In this document: in pieces, positions 58,501 to 64,000 of the stretch
Position numbering within the stretch: the stretch's first letter is position 1
How the letters are laid out: every line of letters begins with the position of its first letter
DNA from: Mesodorylaimus sp. YZB2_4
Taxonomy: Eukaryota > Nematoda > Enoplea > Dorylaimida > Dorylaimidae
Reading direction: 5' to 3'
Assembly (NCBI GenBank): GCA_030248295.1
Contig: JASANH010000850.1
Location: 310,001-374,000, forward strand
Length of the DNA: 64,000 nucleotides
The notes under the pieces: model-generated
Databases searched by the model: none
What the model was told of the DNA's origin: nothing
The model's input: the letters and a program-made list of their open reading frames with translations, nothing else
Program-made: the position numbers and the translations under genes

Positions 58501-58993
58501 GATCTGCAACTGTCCGCAGTTCGTCTATATTCATGCTCCTTTGCTGCGGGTGGTTTATGCATCTCTGGTGGCGCCCACCGACCCCATCACGATGGAACCG
58601 TTCGATCGTACAGCCGCCTACGAAACCATTTGTCAGTATGTGCGAGCCGTGCAGTCCGGAGTGGAAAAATCCGATGCCGCTGTAGCTGGTTTGAATGAAC
58701 CGTTATTCGCAAAGGATGACGAGAAGTGGATTGTGAAGTACGAGGGGGCCAAACTCGATTTAATTTCTGGAATCATAGTGACGGAAAAAAACGATGAGCG
58801 AGTACGTGTTCAAATCGAATCGATTCCAGACGAAAGCGCGTTCGAGAAAATCAAGTTATTCTACTTGTGCTGTGAATGTGGCAAGATTTATTGGGATGGC
58901 AGCCACATGGATCGATATGTCAGAGATATACGGGATACTGTAGAATTGGATCAGTCGGATTCCAGCGAGAAGGAAACCGAGGTGAATGAGTAA
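55547..58993 (+). CDS. EXD3: EXD3/MUT-7 homologue: 3'-5' exonuclease plus Mut7-C RNase domain
   Basis: Putative 3'-5' RNA exonuclease of the MUT-7 family (MUT-7 works in small-RNA silencing in C. elegans). Exons 55547-56095, 56144-56283, 56348-56445, 56498-56801, 56859-57044, 57098-57234, 57318-57665, 57719-57909, 57963-58133, 58188-58241, 58298-58429, 58502-58993; 933 aa. The N-terminal half is an alpha-helical region. The DEDDy exonuclease follows: VGLDTEW (motif I), FGFGGDMKTL (motif II) and RYAALDAYC with the Tyr and last Asp (motif III). A Lys-rich linker leads into Mut7-C: IADSMLQGLGRHLRRCGIDC, RMLLTNG, RVTEDDIFSRCMICNC and the zinc-ribbon end CCECGKIYWDGSH. All exonuclease acids are present. 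Mut7-C keeps its first Asp but has Asn-Gly where bacterial members have an Arg-Asp. The end is acidic, and an ATTAAA lies at 59153-59158. Confidence 0.95.
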
Positions 58994-60870
58994 AAGATTG
59001 TACGTAGTAGAGAGGGAGGTAGGACTGATTGAGTATGCAATCTAATTTTTTCCTGGCAGAATATGGTCTATCTGGTTTGGATTTAAAGTTGTAAGAAGAA
59101 TTTAGGGATTCGATTTCTTGCGACGAAGGTTTACATGTTTTGTGCAAGTGCTATTAAAAGTCGGAACTCGTTGGTAAAAGATCATATTTGATGCGAGTGA
59201 TCAGTTCTGTCAGACCCTAAGTTTTAAAAAACGTGAGTCTTCTGTGACACAGATTATCGTTGCAAGCAAAGCAAAAGAGTTTTCGAGAGTCTAAGGCAAA
59301 TTTGATTCTAGCATGATGACGCGATCAAATCCACGATGAAGATCAGTTCGCAAGAACCGTACACCTGTGCTGAGCCAGCATGCACGGACGGGTGACTCGT
59401 CTGGCATGTTGGATTGAGGTGTCTCGTAGTGGAGACGGAGGGGCCCCAAGCGAGCGGAGAAACTACTGCGAGCTGTGGTCTGTACCTGCCCGCTACTCGC
59501 TGCTTGTACCTGCTGCATACACTGCACTCACAGCGCTAATCAGGGCAGCACACTGACCTTACTTTGCCTGAGGAGTTGAAAGACCGCGACCATCATTCTG
59601 CTGATCTCCTGGCCTCCCCATTTCTGTCACCAGAAAAATTCTGAAGAAGCGCTTCACTCATAGCCACAGATCGTGAGCGAAAGGTAGTCAAAGCGGGAAG
59701 TCAAAAGTCGGTGTCGCAACACCCGATCAAATGCTGAACTCCTGTTTCTTTCCATTGGCATAGGTTTGGTTAGACTACCGAGCACTACGCGCGGATTTGG
59801 CGACATACTATACCTATGGCAACACTTTGCTCACTGTAGATGAGCTGGCTGTGAATCATTTTACCTGTGTCCAATCAGCAGTCTGACCTTGGGCAAGGCT
59901 GTGTGGGGGATGACCACATAGTCAGTCCCGCTACACTAGGAGCACCTCCGCGTGAGGGACAACCTTTAGTTAGTTTATTACCTGGCCAGAATGTCCAAGA
60001 ACGGAGCGTACAAGAAGATCGCACTTCTCTCCATTTACATTACACTGATACTGACGTGCAGGCATTAATGGCTCATTCCTGTGGTCATGAGGTGGAAGCT
60101 TGTTGCTCTATTGCGCCCGGCCAATGGACAAAGAGTATTTTTTTAAAGATCCTGCTGCTTCACCACATGCCACATGCTGCCATCATCGCTACTGGCCATA
60201 CTTGGACAGAACACGCATACCCTGAAGCAGCGCATGTGCTTATTCAGGATTTGCAGTCGTATGGGGCCCATATGCACTTTCGGGAACAGACCCCAAGGCT
60301 GCAGCGTTGCTCGACCCTTGCCACGCTCCCATGGGCCATGCATACCTTGCAGTTAGTACGCTTCTTCCTATGCTATGTTATGTCTGTATCCACTGGGGCC
60401 ATGCTGCCACTTCATCTAGGGTTCGATTTCCAGGCAGAGATTAGGTTTAGAAACAACAGCAGCCTCTTCACACTAAGAAGTTTGTGACCTGCATTGTACC
60501 GTCTAAGACTCTGACAAGAGAGCCATATTCTGATCCATTGTCTCTCGTATTACTACAAAAGGCAACACAGATAAGAGATTCCATGTTTTTGGTCACAGTA
60601 CGACATTCTTTGGAATCGATAATGTAACAACACGGAAATGTGTTAACACGATTCCATTCGTGAAAATGTAAGCTTGATTGCATAATTAGGCAGGGAACTG
60701 GAATAAGCAGCTAAAACAGGGTTAGATCAGGTCGAACGGTGGAGGCGGGGTCCTGATGAACTGTACCGTAGTGGGTGGTACTAGAACTCTGCCGCATGAG
60801 CTTATTTTTCACTTCGATCCAGCACGACGGCCAACTCTCGTAGCACACGCATAACACATCAGCATCAGCA
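58994..60870. other. Region downstream of EXD3 without an assignable gene
   Basis: The first 170 bases are the EXD3 3' UTR. Beyond it are a plus-strand open frame of 206 codons that lacks an ATG at its left end (59867-60487) and a minus-strand frame (59291-59527) of plausible composition. Neither has recognisable motifs or convincing splice partners. No repeat identified. Confidence 0.45.
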
Positions 60871-61080
60871 TCAGAGCGTCAGATCTTCATCACATGGCGA
60901 CTTCGACAAGTTTCGGATCGGGACTAGGCGTGACGACTGGACAGCTAGTAGGGGAGACCATCGGCGATGCACAGCATGGCCGACGTCTTTCACTCGGCGC
61001 AGGCTTTGGCGTTTGAGCAGGCCCGATTTCAGGTGCACGTCGCTGACGGCCACCACGGTCAGCAGGGCAAAGTAGAGCAT
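60871..61080 (-). CDS. Possible short secreted-type protein or first exon (uncertain)
   Basis: ORF of 69 codons from an ATG at 61080. It opens with a signal-peptide-like run (MLYFALLTVVAVSDV), and the next codons favour G/C in third position, as in the 32-39 kb genes. Dibasic pairs follow (LLKRQSLRR, HRRW), which would suit a processed peptide precursor. A donor-like gtgaaa right after QSLRR could end the exon at about 60995. No family is recognised, and no partner exon was found. Confidence 0.25.
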   Translation of the reverse strand: MLYFALLTVVAVSDVHLKSGLLKRQSLRRVKDVGHAVHRRWSPLLAVQSSRLVPIRNLSKSPCDEDLTL

Positions 61081-63430
61081 GTACCTACTTCATAACCGCA
61101 GCGCTTGCTTTTGCGTGAATTGCCTCAATAAAACAGTGCTGCACTGTTCTATCGAGACAATGTTCGCTGTGGTGAATAGAGACACATCTGGGTTCACATC
61201 TGACAGCGCCAGAAAACTGCACCTGATTTTGCTTTGAATAGCTAGCTACCTGAATCAGCATGGCAATACGAAAGACATCTGACATATAACATCCCATATA
61301 GCCTTTAATGGTACACATGCGCCTCACCCTGCTTGGCCTTTTCGTTGATGTCAGTAACTCTCGAAAGGCACAAGACCTCGAAGCCTGCAGACACGAGCGT
61401 GACCAAAGTCTTGCTAGACTTTTAACCTCGCTAGCGCAGCTTTAACGCCTTTTTGGAAGCTGGCACCAGCAGGCGCCTCGATCAAGAAGGAAGTTCGTTT
61501 ACCAAATAGGGCAAAGAGGACTGCGCTCTTCTACGTAGGTAGAAGCTCGCTAAATCGATTGCGTCATGTTTACTGATTGCGCTGGTCTATAATGGCCTAC
61601 CTATGCAGAGGCGACGACTAATGCTAATCTCGTGCATAATTTTCATCGGCCAACCAAGTGTGACATTTCAGCTTCATCGTAAGCAAGCCGCTTAGGCACA
61701 GCCGGCCTTGTCGTGATGTACTTTTGCTAGTGCTGGTCTATTCGTAGGCGCCTGGTCGTCGGCGCGGCTTGGTTGACGATGGTTTTGCTCATATAGCCTC
61801 TGTAATACAATGCTACTGGCGGCAGTCGGGCATGTTGGTTCGTGGGGCGCCAGACGGCTTGCATTGGCACCGTCTAGGTATACCTATCTATTTTCTAAAC
61901 TTCTTTCGTGCACTGGTGCTGAGACGAACGTGTGGAGGCTAGTTTGGCCATGTTATTCACAATAGCATGAGCGTGCCATTCGTCTCTAGTCTACTTTAGG
62001 ACTCAATCGAACTCGACGACTTGACAACCTTCTTCACACACGGCCAGCCTCCATATGGCGCACCCGAGCATTATGTGTTTACTGGCGCTTTTTTGATCCA
62101 CTACTGCCTTGACGCCGTTTTCAGCAATCCGTGAGATGGATGCTTTTGAAGTAGGGTAGGCACCTCAAAAAAAACCCTCCCGATCTGTTACAGTACTCAA
62201 CATGTGTTCGCGCTTGCCAGTCGGCGACACTTGTGCAGCACGATTTAAGGTAACAGAAGGTAATCGTGAAAACAGTTCTTGTTGGCTTCCTCAATAGAAC
62301 TCGTCCTCGTACCTTTTTCCCTCGTGGCACACGCGCACTCTCATAGCCTTGAATTGCAACCTCGTCTGCTCGCCCCTTGACAAAACAGTTATGGCAAAAC
62401 TGTTTTCATCCTCTTACTGCCCTTCGAGTGGTCTCGGGTGTAAGTCTCGCCCACGTATGATCCCTAGCACTCTTCGTCCCTGGCCTGTTAGCTCGTGTCA
62501 ATCTCCTCCTCCTCTTGTGACTAATCGTCTTTCGAAGAGTTTTTTACGTCAGATTCAAACTTTTCGATCAAGCTGGAATCGGTCCAGCCGTGTTCGTTGT
62601 GGGTGCGGCCTCGTCAAAGCTGTGTTTGCTGATAAGAGAAAATAAGTATGATACTAAGGCGTGACCTCGCATTTTTAGTGTTTGTCTAAGCTCTGGTCTC
62701 TGTACAGAAATGAAAATGTGTAAGTTAGACGCGTTTTGTTGCCAGTTTGCTCGTCTAGTCTTCCTACAGGTTTCTATTGTAGTCTTGCGACATTGTATCC
62801 ATCGGTTATTATAAGTGGTCCTAGGTGGTCTTCCATGCTCATGGGCTGACATGTGGGAGAATGCGTGTTATCTTTCGACGAAGGTGGATGAAAAATGGTC
62901 AGGATATTCAATGCAAAGGCAGCCTTCTTGGGCGGCCTGGCGCAGCAAATGTGAGATCACGCTGTGCTGATAAGAACAATGACAATGGGTCTTCCTGTTG
63001 ATAAATCATTCGGGCCCGTTGCTATTGTCAGATTAACGACCTTGGCTTGTATGCTTTGGGTTTATGCATATTTGAGTGGCTGGACAGCGAATATTCCGTC
63101 TGTGAAAGGACAGGCTCTCGAAGTGGAATAGTTTGGACTCGAGCGATGTGTCCATTCGAATTCGCTCTTCGCGCTTCGAATTCTTTCACTGGTAATGTGT
63201 TGCAGCCGGTCTGCGCAATCCGATTTCCGATCGATGCATTAGTTATAAAGCACGTGTGTGAGTCGGAGCGAGAATGTGTGCAGTGGAATGTTTTATGCAT
63301 GCTGGATTGGCAGAAGTGCCGTGCCATCCAACTCGTGTTCGCTTTATTGAATGCAAGCTCGTACGAGAAACATTGGATGCTCGTTTGAGCGGAATGCGTC
63401 GGTCAGGACCGCCTGGCCTCGGTTTCGTTC
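61081..63430. other. Unassigned region near the right end
   Basis: Many short ORFs on both strands, none with recognisable motifs, stable codon bias or coherent splice sites. No tRNA or repeat family was found by eye. Confidence 0.45.
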
Positions 63431-63592
63431 TCATAACCCATCCAGATGAGACCAGTCGACAACTTTTTCTCGCCTCGTGAAAAAGTTTATCGTTTTCCGG
63501 TCACTAGCAGTCTTGCAGTGGGCAGAGGAAGGCCGTTCGACTTTCCCTCTCTTTCTCCAAGGCCCGCTGTTTCGCTCGAAAACAACCTTACG

Positions 63593-63682
63593 CAATCTGT
63601 TGTCGGTGGGCTTGTCATCTTCGTCGCTTTCTATCTTATCCGCCCAAGCAGTTTGCATTGGGTGGTCGACAGCGGGAGTCAT
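63593..63682 (-). CDS. Possible first coding exon of a minus-strand gene (uncertain)
   Basis: Starting at the ATG at 63682, the frame reads MTPAVDHPMQTAWADKIESDED and then DKPTDNRLR, where a donor-like gtaagg follows (about 63593); the frame itself stays open to 63431. Short acidic WAD(K/E)(I/V)E starts are seen in translation factors such as eIF3G, but I found no following exon with the expected sequence, so this is only a pointer. Confidence 0.22.
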
Positions 63683-64000
63683 TTCCGGTGCGAAAGTGAC
63701 AGTTCAGCCATTTGCACGCCCTGGTTGGTCTTCACCCAGGAGGAGAAAGAGATGAGGGTGCAGCCCAGAGTCATAATTATCGCCTACGCTCGAGGGCACC
63801 CCTTTACCTCCTCGTCAATTCGCGGTTTTCCCGTGAAAGTTTCGATTTGGCATCGTTTTACCTCGCATTGAACTTGGTGCTGGGGAGGTGGTGAGTGGGT
63901 TGGGTGGCATGATGGAGTTTTCGATATGGGTATGTAGGTGAACCGTTTTTCACCATTGGCCATTATATTTATGGCAGAAAGTCTAATCCGCGCGCCCCGC

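Noticed and set aside
59291-59527. Minus-strand frame of 78 codons after EXD3 with plausible codon composition
   Set aside because: The only candidate upstream exons would need an intron of under 30 bases, and no family is recognised.
59867-60487. Plus-strand open frame of 206 codons downstream of EXD3
   Set aside because: It has no ATG at its left end, no recognisable motif and no splice partners; composition looks random apart from His/Leu runs.
1-64000. tRNA genes, rRNA, snRNA, CRISPR arrays, bacterial-type operons
   Set aside because: No B-box/cloverleaf outside the SINE heads was seen by eye, and the sequence is nuclear eukaryotic, so CRISPR and bacterial operon features are not expected.

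Overview
This is a 64 kb piece of a compact metazoan nuclear genome. Most genes are broken by many introns of about 50-110 bp with standard GT/AG ends, and all the recognisable proteins are animal families. The non-chordate type of classical cadherin (laminin-G and EGF modules in front of the membrane) and the GnRH/AKH/corazonin-type receptor point to a protostome. The intron sizes, the divergent tyrosine phosphatase and histidine-phosphatase genes, and the close same-strand gene spacing would fit a nematode or another small ecdysozoan, but I cannot fix the phylum from the sequence alone. Exon models were built by hand. For every multi-exon gene the exon lengths add up to a whole number of codons, which is a strong internal check.

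Layout. 1-7.3 kb: COQ7 (its 3' end runs off the left edge) and TMEM94, head to tail on the minus strand with about 210 bp between them. 9.1-29.0 kb: one 46-exon gene on the plus strand for an N-cadherin/HMR-1B type classical cadherin (3031 aa). 31.5-39.1 kb: a group of short, divergent genes: a lysine-rich membrane protein (-), a tyrosine phosphatase-like protein (+), a disordered-protein ORF (-), an RNase H-fold protein (+) and a UBASH3-type histidine phosphatase-like protein (-). The three enzyme-like members have each lost key catalytic residues, and a segment of about 215 bp at the start of the phosphatase gene is duplicated 2.6 kb away. 40.3-46.3 kb: hnRNP L and the mitochondrial carrier SLC25A32 on the plus strand. 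47.7-49.1 kb: a single-exon peptide GPCR (-) with a TATA box. 49.8-55.1 kb: FZR1/Cdh1 (-), whose first long intron carries a 1.8 kb inverted-repeat transposon. 55.5-59.0 kb: EXD3/MUT-7 exonuclease (+), divergent from FZR1. 59-64 kb: nothing I can assign with confidence.

The housekeeping genes do unrelated jobs: ubiquinone synthesis, ER P-type-ATPase-like transport, catenin-linked adhesion, splicing control, folate/FAD import, APC/C activation and 3'-5' RNA exonuclease activity. They do not form one pathway. Mobile or repeat sequence includes two copies of a tRNA-derived SINE-like element (in a TMEM94 intron and at 30.4-30.9 kb), the transposon in FZR1, a near-perfect hairpin in an SLC25A32 intron, and small tandem duplications. 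The least explained points are the run of degenerate enzymes at 32-39 kb, an orphan ORF inside a cadherin intron, and an apparent one-base shift that removes the Ile-Arg tail of FZR1.
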